From: Lucinisca nassula
Lineage: Eukaryota; Mollusca; Bivalvia; Lucinida; Lucinidae
NCBI GenBank assembly: GCA_963580285.1
Contig: OY757026.1
Coordinates: 44,633,431 to 44,697,430 of the forward strand
Direction: 5' to 3'
DNA length: 64,000 nucleotides
Positions within the stretch are counted from its first letter, which is position 1. Each line of letters begins with the position of its first letter. The notes beneath the pieces are model-generated. The model saw nothing but the letters and a program-made list of their open reading frames with translations. It was not told the DNA's origin and searched no databases. Below are positions 39,819 through 51,722 of the stretch, in pieces. A program made the position numbers and the translations under genes.

Positions 39819-42052
39819 ACAACTTAAACAGACCAAATCCTACACAGATGAACAGTGACGGAAATGGATAATATGAGATACCGCACACAAAGAAAATGAC
39901 GGTGTTCTCAAAGCACAGATACGTTCTTGTCACGCATCAAATTAAACATATAACTTGTGTGTTGAATATACTTAAGGAGGGTGGGGAGTAATTCATTTGT
40001 CTTTAGATTTTTTTTTATTTGCTTATATTTTGTAGCTTAAAGTCTCTGCTTTCGTTTGCCGGTATAAAAATATAGGCATACCATGCTTCTTTTCTAGCTT
40101 TTAAGCCTTATAGAGGGGTACTGATTTCGAAATTATCAAATGTTTCAAGAATTATCCCGTTCATTGACAAAGTATCGATAGCGAATGTGCAAAACAATAT
40201 TTCCCCGTTTGTTTAAAGAAAACACAATGCAGGATAATGTCATGTTTGCGTACTTAAGTATGAAAGACAATCTCTTTCATAGATTTTAATAGGGCATTTT
40301 CTGCATTTTTTTGCTATTTTGATATGCAATTTTCTCAAAATTGACAAAAGAATGCATTCGTCGTCTTTAGATTTTTCTTATTTTCACATATATAACAATA
40401 ATTGATACGAAATAGGCATGAAATTTCCCCCTGTTACCATGCATCTGGTTGAAGTAATTCAGAATAATGTACCCCACCCCCAATAAAAATGACTGAAAAA
40501 CCACTAAGATATTGTTTAAATGACAATAACAATGACCATATCTTCATTATTGCACATACGTTTGCTTCCTTAATGTGATACGAATCAAACTCTTTCATTT
40601 GAAGTGAAACACACTTTTATTTATAAGATTATTGGTGTAAAATTTGATTTTTGGCCAAAAAATGCATTTTCTTATATTGCAATATTTGCCATTAATTTTG
40701 TTCACGTTTAAAGTATACAAAGCTATTAACATTGTTGCAGATGGTCAAACAGTGCTAGTTATAAGTTATTAATTGACCTTGGAAAGATTATTGGATATTT
40801 TTTTATCTTACTTTGTTGTCAATTTATTAACTTTGTTGTCAATTTATTACCCCACTCCCGAATGAAACGGGTTGAAATAGATAAAAAAAAATGCAATATG
40901 CTGATGCAAAAACTGTCTAATTTTTTTTTTACCGTTTTAGTTCCTGCCAAAGTTATAGGGAAAGTAGAAAACAGCTAGTACAAGTTTGTCTGTGACAAGT
41001 TTGTTTCATGTCATATTGACCTGAAACGTTAGCTCATTCAGAAAAAAAAGTGTAAATTGACCACAAGACAGTCAAAATGTGAAAAAAATAATGGTCGCCG
41101 CGAGCGAGAATGAAATAAATCACTGATGCAGCATCAGAATCGTGTAACTGTGCAGAACAGGGTACCTTATGATTCCAAATCGAAGCAAATTTGAAAAGAG
41201 ATGTCTCTTACCTTCCCAAGCATGTGTCCTTCCCAGGTATTAATTTACCAAATTATATTGAGTTTTAGTGTTTTTCATAAACATGGTGTATTTTTGAGCG
41301 TATAGTCGCAGCAGCTTCCGATTTCAGAACCTGTACGATGGTCAACTGTGATTGCGGATGGCCTCATTCGACAGTTGGTGTCAATCCACAATTCCCATCA
41401 AACCCCTCACCCAGCACCCCCACCCCGAAAAAAAATTAAAAAAATAAAGAAATGAATGAATTAATGGCTTCTTATAAAAGGCACAGTAGCATCAAGGGTA
41501 TCTCGACGTCGACACTACGTCTCTACGCAGCGCCGACGCCGAAGTCCTTTGTTGTCTTAAAACAAAACGAAAAACAATACAATAACCTCACACCTCCCAT
41601 ACAAGAAACCGAATGTGCCAATTACATATGATACAGCGCGCGACAAAAATTACAATGAGCATTGTGTGACCAGCGAAAACTCACATCAGCCTGCGCATCT
41701 GTGCTTGATGATCTCTTCTGCCTGCACTTCCGTCCAGGCTGACCGACTTTTCGGATCGCATGAACCTTTTTGTAGTTGTAACGCAATCAAAAGGGAGAAT
41801 CCTGTGAATATAGGTCTGATTTTGTTTCTGCAAGCGCCGACTCGTATCAATCTGTGCATCACTAAATACTTACGTATACACAGCTATCCACACAGATATA
41901 TGAGTTAAACCCATTGTCTTACATAATGACTTCTACGTTCAAAGTGTTCCTTCTTTTATTTGTAATGTTTTTCAAATAAGTTCAGAGAATCATAAGCAAA
42001 ATACCATAATCGCCACGGTATGCACCATCATAACAGAACTTTGTCAATGCAC
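39819..42052. other. Longest stretch without recognised elements; no gene seen
   Basis: A+T-rich, with poly-T and poly-A runs and a local direct repeat, TTTGTTGTCAATTTATTA, near 40814-40849. The 97-codon frame at 41615-41908 has no recognisable features. I found no exon-like series. Confidence 0.5.
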
Positions 42053-42245
42053 CGGCCCCCGCCCATCGAGACTTGAAGAAATAGATTGGGCTACATCATG
42101 CTTTCACGCAGAGCTGAAGCCGACCGCACATGAGTACTAGTAAACCGCTTACAGGGTCTAAACCTGCCCAGGAAAATGGCCCGAGTCGGACCGTCCATGC
42201 ATATAAACCCTATTGGTTTCGTTGAGCGGCAGAGCTTGATACTGT
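42053..42245 (+). mobile_element. SINE family A, left member of a tail-to-tail pair
   Basis: Head GGCCCCCGCCCATCGAGAC and body up to GCGGCAGAGCTTGATACT, then lost into its inverted neighbour. The 3' tail is missing. Confidence 0.82.
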
Positions 42246-42483
42246 GTCATTTTTAACGTCAATTCTGGAGACGTGACTTCCCAATTTGTGGGACTTTTAC
42301 CCGACGTTGAGTTGAACCCTGTCGGCCAATGAAACCAATCTATATGTTTATAAGGACGGTCCGTCTTGCACCACTTTACCTGGGCAGGGCGACCTACCAG
42401 TACTCATGTTCGATTGGTTTCAACTCTGCGTGGAAGCATCATGCAGCACAATCTTTTTCTTCAAGCCCAGATCGGCGGGGCCG
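42246..42483 (-). mobile_element. SINE family A, right member of a tail-to-tail pair
   Basis: Opposite orientation, running on plus from TTAACGTCAATTCTGGAGAC to the CAGATCGGCGGGGCC head. Together with the previous copy it forms an imperfect inverted repeat of ~190-bp arms. Confidence 0.82.
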
Positions 42484-42587
42484 GCTATCATGTATTGTAC
42501 AGACTAACAATATGAGAAGTTTTTGGACGACGAAGCACACTGATGCAACTTTCCCTCCTCGATTCCAAAGTTCGAGCCTCAATTTTG

Positions 42588-42591
<4 letters not shown>

Positions 42592-42633
<42 letters not shown>

Positions 42634-42652
42634 GCTCTCTCTCTCTCTCTCT
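42592..42652. repeat. (CT)n microsatellite
   Basis: Pure CT tract with one CCCGCT interruption near 42630. Confidence 0.95.
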
Positions 42653-43316
42653 CTAACCACCCCATGCGTACGGACCTGTTGAGTGTAAGATCCTAAATGT
42701 GGTTTCTGGAACAGGCTATTTGTTTGTTCACTGTGGTGGGTTAACAATAATTGAAACTGAGATTAACAGAGTAATCTGCGCTACCAGGTATTACAGTTGT
42801 GTCTGCACTTTTAGATCATACAAATAACTAGGTAGGTAAATATGGCAGTGTTTTTTTTTTTTGTTTTGTTTTTTTCTTCATATATATGACGTCACGCAGG
42901 CTAAAGTAAAGGTCACTATTGATTCATTGTTTTGTTTGTGTTGACAAAGTATGGCCATGAAATATGTGCAGTGGCGGATTCTTCGAGTGGCAATGGCAAA
43001 GACTTGAAATTACGGCAGAGTCAATTATGCGCGACCCTCCTCAAGGGCTGAACATAATCACTGGATAGTATTGCAGGTGCAGAAATGATGCTCACACAGT
43101 GCTTTGGTTTTAAGGATATAACAGCAACGAAACAGAATACAGTGAAGCCAAACCGAGCAAGGTGCACATTGATTATGTAAAAGATGCTGCTGTTGACACA
43201 TGGAGTATGTCTAGCGATTCTGAAGAAGATGAATAATAACCAGCATAAAAAGATTGGGCCATAAAGACTTTATGCATTTAGCAAAAGTTTAATGAGGTTG
43301 CAAAAACTAAGCAAAA
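42653..43316. other. Mostly non-coding; possible decayed coding tail near 43150-43236
   Basis: One short plus-strand frame ends in HIDYVKDAAVDTWSMSSDSE followed by EDE and two stops. An acidic C terminus like this is seen in some transposase or nuclear proteins, but nothing upstream supports a family. Everything else is unrecognised. Confidence 0.25.
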
Positions 43317-43652
43317 TAGAAGTAGAGGCAATGATCAGCAATCGATACAATTAACCCACAGCTCCCATCAGAGACACCAAAGGGAGGGAAACACAAACAT
43401 GAATCAACAGACCCCGACGGAAACACCAACAGCGGAAAGCCAAAAGGGCAGTTACTTTCCCACAAAATGGCCAATAGGCTATCAAAAATAAAATAATATA
43501 AGCGACACAAACACCCAAAGACAAACCATAACAAAAATAAACCGCGACAGAAGAACCGCCTTGAAACGAATTCCACTGTGGGGCTTAAATCGATATATCG
43601 TGGCCACAATCCTCGTCCTTACTTCCGTCGCGATTAAGACAAATAATTTGTC
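43317..43652 (-). mobile_element. Penelope-like element 3' fragment
   Basis: Colinear with 38472-38995 and 56728-57075, but lacking the TTAA MITE. It ends shortly after CGTCGCGATTAAGACAAAT, giving the empty site for that element. Confidence 0.82.
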
Positions 43653-43679
43653 CCATTAACGTGATGTCCCAGCTATGAT

Positions 43680-43682
<3 letters not shown>

Positions 43683-43738
<56 letters not shown>
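43683..43738. repeat. (GT)n microsatellite at a SINE tail
   Basis: TG dinucleotide tract directly joined to the 3' tail of the minus-strand SINE that follows. Confidence 0.95.
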
Positions 43739-43741
<3 letters not shown>

Positions 43742-43993
43742 TGAGGTTTAACGTCCCCGTCAACACTATTAAGGTCATTTTGAAGACATTGCTTCCAATT
43801 TTGTGGGACTTTTACCCGACTTTGAGATAAAACGACATGCCGCCCAATGAAACCAAAAGGCCTTTATGCATTTGGTCGTCTGACTCATATCACTTTGCCT
43901 TTTCTAAGCGGTTTATGTGTGGCCAGTTTCAGCTTTGGGTGGAAGCACCATGCAGCCCAATCTATTTCTTCAAGCCCTGATGGGCGGGGCCGA
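43739..43993 (-). mobile_element. SINE family A with a CA-repeat tail
   Basis: On plus it runs from TGAGGTTTAACGTCCCCGTC to the TGATGGGCGGGGCC head, with internal deletions around CTTTTCTAAGCGGTTTA. The adjoining GT tract is its 3' tail in the other sense. Confidence 0.85.
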
Positions 43994-44344
43994 GATTGTG
44001 TGTGCGTGCGAAATTTTATGGTATCTCGGCAGGTGACCATAACTCACACAAACATAGCAAACACAAAACTCACACCAAAAAGCCAGAACGAGCCAACTTA
44101 TCCGATTATGTAAACCTAGAGATTGGTTAAACCGAGGAACACATGCACGGATAGCTAGAGCTGACACTTACTCAGGTTGCGAGGTTATTTATTTGTTTTT
44201 TTTTTTTTTTGCTTTTACGACCCTTTCAAGATTATTTAACTTATTTCGAGCCGATTGCTAAGCTGAGTTGTGTGAAAACCGTAGTACCACTAGTAAAAAC
44301 ACTGATCCAACAATTACAACCATACCACATGCTCTTCCCCATAC
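43994..44344. other. No gene seen
   Basis: Non-coding spacer with a T run at 44197-44210. Confidence 0.35.
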
Positions 44345-44643
44345 TAGGGTTTTGTTTGGGTTGAGGTTTAAAGTCCCCGCCAACACTATTTAAGTCATTT
44401 TGGAGACGCTGCTTCCAAATTTGCGGGACTTTTACTCGACATTGAGGTGGAAGACATCTCAAGCTCTGTCGCCCAAAGAAACCAATAGGGGTTATAAGCA
44501 TGGGGGTCCAACTCGCGCCGCTTTACCTGGGCAGGCTTAGATCCTCTGAGCGGTTTACCAGTACTCGTATGCGGTCGGTTTCAGCTCTGCATGGAAGCAT
44601 CATGCAGCCCATTTATTTCTTCAAGCCCCAATGGCTGGGGGCC
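44345..44643 (-). mobile_element. SINE family A copy
   Basis: Plus-strand reading runs from GGGTTGAGGTTTAAAGTCCC to GGCTGGGGGCCG. A further partial head and body (44644-44736) follows in the same orientation, suggesting tandem or nested copies. Confidence 0.85.
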
Positions 44644-44736
44644 GTTGGACTCACTCCACTTTGTCCCGGCAGGCTTAGTCCTTCTAAGCGGTTTATCAGT
44701 ACTCATGTGTGGTCAGTTTCAGCTCTGTGTGGAAGC
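44644..44736 (-). mobile_element. SINE family A, partial
   Basis: Contains AGGCTTAGTCCTTCTAAGCG, CAGTACTCATGTGTGGTCAG and CAGCTCTGTGTGGAAGCAT. The head end is missing. Confidence 0.75.
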
Positions 44737-44760
44737 ATACACGCACACATGCGCATCCAC

Positions 44761-45027
44761 GGCCCCCGCCCTTCGGGGCTTGAAGAAATAGATTGGCTGC
44801 ATGATGCTTCCACGCAGGTAAACCGCTTAGAGGATCTAAGCCTGCCCAGGCAAAGCGGTGCGAGTCGGACCGTCCATGCTTATAAACCTTAATGGTTTCA
44901 TTGGGCGACAGGGCTTGAGATGTCATTTCATCTTAACGCCGAGTAAAACTCCCACAAAATTGGAAGGAACGTCTCCAAAATGACCTATACACTGTTGACG
45001 GGGACGTTAAACAACAAATCAAATCAA
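44761..45027 (+). mobile_element. SINE family A with internal deletion
   Basis: Head GGCCCCCGCCCTTCGGGGC, then a deletion from CACGCAG to GTAAACCGC, then a normal body and the tail GGGGACGTTAAACAACAAAT. Confidence 0.85.
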
Positions 45028-45410
45028 AATCACATGCCCTATTCATGCTATCGTGGGGCCCCGATCACGACTGTGATGGTTTTAGTTTCAGTTTTATCTT
45101 CTCACTCGACCAACATGCCTTGCGAATAGTGCCTACTAGGGTGGAATAAGGTCGGTAAGACAAATAGGGCTAGATAAGATTTTCTAAACCCTGTGCAAAT
45201 TTTGGATATTCTCATCTTTTATGCAAAACATTCTTATTTCACCCACCTTATCTCATCAAATAGGTATGATACTCTGATACTCGAGCATTTTCAGGCTCCT
45301 TACCTGTCAGTGATAGGTGGGGTAACTGGGGATCATGGAGCCAACGCACGTTTTCATGTGTTGTACAACGTCGATTCAGGTGGGACAAATTTATTTAATT
45401 ATTTTCTATA
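45028..45410. other. No gene seen
   Basis: Non-coding; a 72-codon frame at 45193 shows nothing recognisable. Confidence 0.35.
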
Positions 45411-45640
45411 AAAGGGTTATCCTTTGGAAGCAAGGAATACACCACAGAACTGAAAAATATGGGATGTATATGTTTTCTGGGCCAAACTAGTTAGTTTCGG
45501 CCAATTAGGCCTCATCAGTGACCCTCAGATAGTTTCAAAATTCCACAATGGAATCAATGATCTCGAAGGACAAGAAAATATAATCTACACTATGATGTAG
45601 GGCAGGGAGACGTTTTACCGCCGCCACACATAACCCTACA
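45411..45640 (-). mobile_element. Retrozyme-like repeat, single minus-strand unit
   Basis: The reverse complement matches most of one 276-bp unit of 37739-38316, from TGTGTGGCGGCGGTAAAACG to GTGTATTCCTTGCTTCCAAA. It begins part-way through the unit. It has an intact hammerhead motif. Confidence 0.8.
45479..45524 (-). ncRNA. Hammerhead ribozyme, third copy, intact core
   Basis: On minus: stem I GGGTCA/TGGCCC, core CTGATGA, stem II GGCC/GGCC around TAATT, GAAA, stem III CTA/TAG with an AC loop, and cleavage triplet GTT. The loop and triplet differ from the other copies while every paired or core position is kept. That is the pattern expected if the fold has mattered. Confidence 0.82.
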
Positions 45641-46746
45641 TTGACAAGCTCGTGGTATGAATACACCTGTCAAACCAACTTATATAGAGAAAAATGGGAT
45701 TACAGGTCACCTTGACTTTACATTGTTTCTTTATTTCTACGAGATTGGTTCTAACTCACATCAACCACGCCTTCTTTTTTTTTTGGTTTGTTTTAGGTAA
45801 AAGAGGATCTCACGGGAGTGTTCATGTATTATTGAATTTATTAAACGAGCAGAGAAACATGTATACAGTGCGAGCAATTTACCCCTCTTCCTCAACGAGT
45901 TTGATAAACTCAACAATACACCAGCACGAATGCAAAGTTCTGTTTATTTAAAACGCATTTTATTCACGATTGTTTTGCAAAAATGTCAATATTACACCAT
46001 TAGTAAACGCGTCGTTAAATAACGATACGGGGCGTATCTAACTTATTTGCATATTTAATCCACTACTGGATTATCGAGTTTATTAGATAGAGATTTTATA
46101 CCACAATCAGGCATTCTAGTAACCTAAAAATGGGTGTCGAATCACTGCACGCTATAATCGTTAGTGACCTATAATACCTTGTACTGACCTATTATACGTT
46201 TAGTGACCATTTATAGACCGGACCCACTTTTCAGGTCCCTAATTTACAAGTATAAACAATAACATGCAATCTTTTATATACGGTAAAACAACGAAACTGC
46301 AGATTAAAATCTTTGCAATATTTTTTCGAACAAATTTTCAGAAATTTCAGCTTAATTATTAGCTTCTCGGCCTTTCCTGGTTTGAATGGCTCGTTGTGAT
46401 AACTGCGCACTGCTACTGCAGTTGCGTCTCAACCTCGAAAATAATTTCTAAAGCTTAAATAAACTATCTATTTGCAAGTTTTCATGCAGAATGTAAAGCG
46501 CTGAGAAACTTTTATTCGAGCGTCCATGTTGTTTCCTACGTCTTTGTGTTGCGGTCACGTCAGAAACTTTGCACTCGTTGACGTTGCGTTAAATTACGTG
46601 TGCGCGCCATGGCACTGAATGTCGTTTAACATGCCACACTGCCTGCTGTCTTTTTTTTTTTTTGCTTAAATTTGCTAAATTATTGCAAAATCCCTTGATT
46701 GTGTTAAATTGCGATATAAACTAAATACATGATTAGTGTCTTTAAT
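45641..46746. other. No gene seen
   Basis: A+T-rich non-coding DNA. Short frames lack recognisable features. A palindromic stretch near 46570-46600 has no further support. Confidence 0.45.
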
Positions 46747-49700
46747 AACAAGAGGGCCATGATGGCCCTGGATCGCTCACCTGACCCATATGATAGAGTA
46801 ACAAGTGGGCCTCGGGGAGGGCCATTATTGACCCCAGGGCTACAATGTGCATAATGTTGAGGGAGGTCTAAAAAGGTGAAGCTTCATACCAAATATCAAC
46901 AAAGCCTATTATTTGAACAATATTGGCAAAGGTCCACTAGATGAAGCTACACACCAAATATCAAAGACCTGGGCCTTGGGGTTTAAGAGAAGATTTTTTA
47001 AAGATATTCCCTACATTAGCCTATGTAAAACCAAATGGCCCCGGGGCGGGGGCATTTTTGGCCTCAGGGCTATAATTTAAACAATCTTGATAGAGGTCCA
47101 CAAGATGAAGCTTCACAACAAATATCAAAGACCTAGGCCTTGCTGTTTCAGAGAAGAAGATTTTCAAAGATTATCCCTATATATAAGTCTATGTAAAACC
47201 AAAGGGCCCCAGGGCAGGGGCTATAATTTGAACAATCTTGGTAGAGGTCCACTAGATGAAGCTCATTACCAAATATCAAAGACCTGGGCCTTGTGGTTTC
47301 AGAGAAGAAGATTTTTAAAGATTTCCCTATATAAGTCTATGCAAAACATAATTTGAACAATCTTGATAGAGGTCCACTAGATGAAATTTCACACCAAATA
47401 TCAAAGACCTAGGCCTTGTGGTTTCACAGAAGAAGATTATTAAAAGATTTTCCCTATATAAGTCTATGTAAAACCAAAGGGCCCCCGCGACAGGCATTTT
47501 TGGTCTCAGGGATATAATTTGAACAATCTTGGTAGAGGTCCGCTAGATGAAGCTTCATACCAAATCTCAAAGACCTAGGCCTTCTGGTTTCAGAGAAAAA
47601 GATTTTTCAAGATTTTCCCTATATATAAGTCTATGTAATACCAAAGGGCCCTGGAGCGGGGGCATTTTTGGCCCCAGGGCTATAATTTGAACAATCTTGG
47701 TAGAGGTCCACAAGATTAAGCTTCATACCAAATATCAAAGACCTAGGCCTTGTGGTTTCAGAGAAGATTTTTAAAGATTTTCCCTATATAAGTCTATGTA
47801 AAACCAAAGGGTCCCGAGGCGGGGGCATTTTTGGTCTCAGGGCTGTAATTGAACAATTTTGGTACAGGTCCACTAGATGAAGCTTCATACCAAATATCAA
47901 AGACCTAGGCCTTGTGAATTCAGAGCAAAAAAGATTTTTCAAGATTTTCCCTATATAAGTCTATGTAAAACCAAAGGGCCCTGGAGCGGGAGCATTTCAG
48001 GCCCCAGCACTATAATATGAACAATCTTGGTAGGGGTCCACTAGGTGAAGCTTCATACCAAATATCAAAGACCTGGGCCTAGCGGTTTCAGAGAAGAAGA
48101 TTTTTAAAGATTTTCCCTATATATGCCCATGTAAAACCAAAACGTCCCGGGGCTGGGGCATTTTTGGCCCCAGCACTAAAATTTGAACAATCTTGGTAGG
48201 GGTCCACTAGATAAAGCTTCATACCAAATACCAAAGACCTGGGCCTTACGGTTTCGGAGAAGAAGGTTTTTAAAGATTTTCCCTATATAAGCCCATGTAA
48301 AACCAAAGGGCCCCGGAGCGGGGGCATTTTTGGCCCCAGCACTATAATTTGAACAATCTTGGTAGGGGTCCACAAGATGAAGCCTCATACCAAATATCAA
48401 AGACCCGGGCTTTGTGGTTTCAGAGAAGAAGATTTTTCAAGATTTTCCATATATAAGCCCATGTAAAACCAAAGGGCCCCGTAGCGGGGGCATTTTTGGC
48501 CCCAGGGCTATAATTTGCACAATCTTGGTAGGGGTCCACTAGATAAAGCTTCATACCAAATATCAAAGACCTAGGCTTTGCAGTTTCAGAGAAGAAGATT
48601 TTTAAAGATTTTTCCCTATATAAGACCATGTAAAACCAAAAGGCCCAGGGCCCGGGGGGGACCTGGGCCTTGTGGGGTGAAGCTTCATACCAAATATCAA
48701 AGACATTGGCCTTACGGTTTCAGAAAAGAAAATTTTTAAAATTTTTCGCTATATAAGCCCATGCAAAACCAAAGGGCCCCGGAGCAGGGGCATATTTGAC
48801 CCAAGCACTATAATTTGAACAATCTTGGTAGGAGTCCACTAGGTGAAGGTTCATACCAAATATCAAAGACCTAGGTCTTGCGGTTTCAGAGAAGAAGATT
48901 TTTAAAGATTTTCCCTATATAAGCCCATGTAAAACCAAAGGGCCCTGGGGCGGGGGCATTTTTGGCCCCAGCACTATAATTTGAACAATCTTGGTAAGGG
49001 TCCCCTAGATGAAGCTTCATACCAACTATCAAAGACCTGGGCCTTACGCTTTCAGAGAAGGAGATTTTTAAAGCTCTTCTCTATATAAGCCCATGTAAAA
49101 CCAAAGGGCCCTGGAGCGGGGGCATTTTTGGCCCCAGCACTATAATTTGAACAATCTTAGTAGGGGTCCACTAGATGAAGCTTCATACCAAATATCAAAG
49201 ACCTGGGCCTTACGGTTTCAGAGAAGAAGACATTTAAAGCTCTTCCCTATATAAGCCCATGTTAAACCAAAGGGCCCTGGAGCGGGGGCATTTTTGGCCC
49301 CAGCACTATAATTTGAACAATCTTGGTAGGGGTCTACTAGATGAAACTTTATACCAAATATCAAAGACCTGGGCCTTGCGGTTTCAGAGAAGAAGATTTT
49401 TAGCTCACCAGAGCCGAAGGCTCCGGGGGAGCTTATAGGATATGCAGTTGTCCGGCGTCTGCGTCGTCTGCGTCTGCGTCGTCTGCGTCTGGTGACGTCA
49501 ACACTTTTAAACGACATCTCCTCTGAAGCCGCTAGGCCGATTGGGCCCATATTTCATCTGTAGCATCCTTGTGTTGGGGGATTGAAAGTTTGTGTTTTTT
49601 ATGAAATTCGGCTCTTTAGTTTGGTTGCTATGGCAACTTAGAGTTTCCATAGACATAAATAATATGGGGAAAATTGAAAAATGGCATTTACTGCCTAGCT

Positions 49701-50891
49701 GCTGCAGATATTTTGACAAAACTTTCATAGAAATATTCCTTAGGCAATCTACTATCTGCCATATGATTTTAGGCCTACTGCTCATTTGTATTGGTTGCCA
49801 TGGAAAACAAATTGAAAAAAAAAAAAAATAGAAAAAAAAAAATACTTAAAAATTCATCTCCTCAGAAACCGTATGCTCCATGAGGCTGTGAGTTTATGAA
49901 AATATTCACCACATTTGCCTTTACAGGTTTTGTGTTTTTTATGAAATTCGGCTCTTTAGTTTGGTTGCTATGGCAACTTAGATTTTCCATAGACTTATAA
50001 TGGGGAAAATTGAAAAACGGCATTTGCTGCCAAGCCGCTGCAGATATTTTGACAAAAGTTTCATAGAAATATTCCTTAGGCAATCTACTATCTGCCATAT
50101 GATTTTAGGCCTACTGCTCATTTGTATTGGTTGCCATGGAAACCAAATTGAAAAAAAAAATACTTAAAAAATCATCTCCTCAGAAACCGTATGGTCTATG
50201 AGGCTGAGAGTTTATGAAAATATTCACCATATTTGCCTTTACAGGTTTTGTGTTTTTTTATGAAAGTCGGCAGTTTAGTTTGGTTGCTATGGCAACTTAG
50301 ATTTTCCATAGACTTATAATGGGGAAAATTGAAAAATGGCATTAACTACAAAGCCTTTGCAGATATTTTGACAAAACTTTCATAGAAATGTTCCTTTAGT
50401 AAACTTCTCACAGCAATATGCTTTTATGTCAACCTGGGGGTCCTGTAGGTTGTGCCGGGGCCATTCCCCGCCCCAGTACTTTATAAAATTCCTTATATCT
50501 GAGAAACCTTACAGATCCCCACCCCTAAACCATATATATTCTTGTTCCTTATGATAAGATGCATTAAATGACACCATACTGGGGATCCTCCCGGACGTGC
50601 CGGGACATGCCCCACCCCCTCCACTTCATAAAATGCCATTTATCTCAGAAACCATTCAGATCCCCACCCGTAAAGCGTATATATTCTTGTCTCTTATGAT
50701 AAGATGCACTCAGTGACACCAACCTGGGGGTCCCCCAGGATGTGCCTGGGTCATGCCCCACCTCTCCATTTCACAACAGGCCCAATATTCCAGAAACCTA
50801 ACAGATCCAAACCCCTAAATGAAATATATTTTTGTTCCTTATGATAAGTTGCATTCAGTGACACCAACCTGGGGGACACCCGGGATGTGCC

Positions 50892-51370
50892 GGGGACATT
50901 CCCAACCCCCTCCACTTCATAAAAGGTTGGCCCCTGCCCATAGGGGCTTGAAGAAATATATGGGCTGCATGATGCTTCCACGCAGAGCTGAATCCGGCCC
51001 GCACACTAGTACTGGTAAAGTAGAAGTAAAACAAAGATCAGGAATTGATACAATTAACTTACTCCATCCATAAAAGACACCAAAGGGAAAGAAATACAAA
51101 CATTAAGCGACCAGACCATAATGGAAACCTAAACAAAAGAAGGCCATCTGGTCGCTTAATGTTTGTATTTCTTTCCCTTTGGTGTCTTTTATGGATGGAG
51201 TAAGTTAATTGTATCAATTCCTGATCTTTGTTTTACTTCTACTTTACCAGTACTAGTGTGCGGGCCGGATTCAGCTCTGCGTGGAAGCATCATGCAGCCC
51301 ATATATTTCTTCAAGCCCCTATGGGCAGGGGCCAACCTTTTATGAAGTGGAGGGGGTTGGGAATGTCCCC
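50892..51370. repeat. Perfect 224-bp inverted repeat with 31-bp spacer
   Basis: Arms 50892-51115 and 51147-51370 are exact reverse complements as far as I can read. Each arm joins a piece of the H4 array, the head of a family A SINE and the 3' tip of a Penelope-like element. A direct third copy of the outer 141 bp follows at 51372-51512 and continues into a full SINE. It is either a very recent foldback duplication or an assembly artefact. Confidence 0.9.
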
Positions 51371-51418
51371 GGGGATGTGCCGGGGACATTCCCAACCCCC
51401 TCCACTTCATAAAAGGTT

Positions 51419-51722
51419 GGCCCCTGCCCATAGGGGCTTGAAGAAATATATGGGCTGCATGATGCTTCCACGCAGAGCTGAATCCGGCCCGCACACTAGT
51501 ACTGGTAAAGTAAACCGCTTAGAGGATCTAAGCCTGTCCAGGAACCGGGGTGCGAAGCGGACTGTCCATGCTAATACACCCTATTGGTTTCATTGGGCGG
51601 CAGGGCTTGAGATATCATTACATCTCAATGTCGGTAAAAGTCCCACAAAATTGGAAGCAACATCGCCAAAATGACCTTTACAGTATTGACTGGGACGTTA
51701 AACCTCAAATCAAACAAATAAA
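51419..51722 (+). mobile_element. SINE family A, full copy in the H4 array
   Basis: GGCCCCTGCCCATAGGGGC head through the GGGACGTTAAACCTCAAATC tail and CAAAC run. ATAAAAGG lies on both sides (51409-51416, and 51718 onward), consistent with insertion into CTTCATAAAAGGCC of an array unit. Confidence 0.85.

Noticed and set aside
51163..51345. Duplicate 60-residue protein on opposite strands (also 50917-51099)
   Set aside because: Identity follows from the perfect inverted repeat. The sequence is a SINE head joined to a Penelope-like tail.
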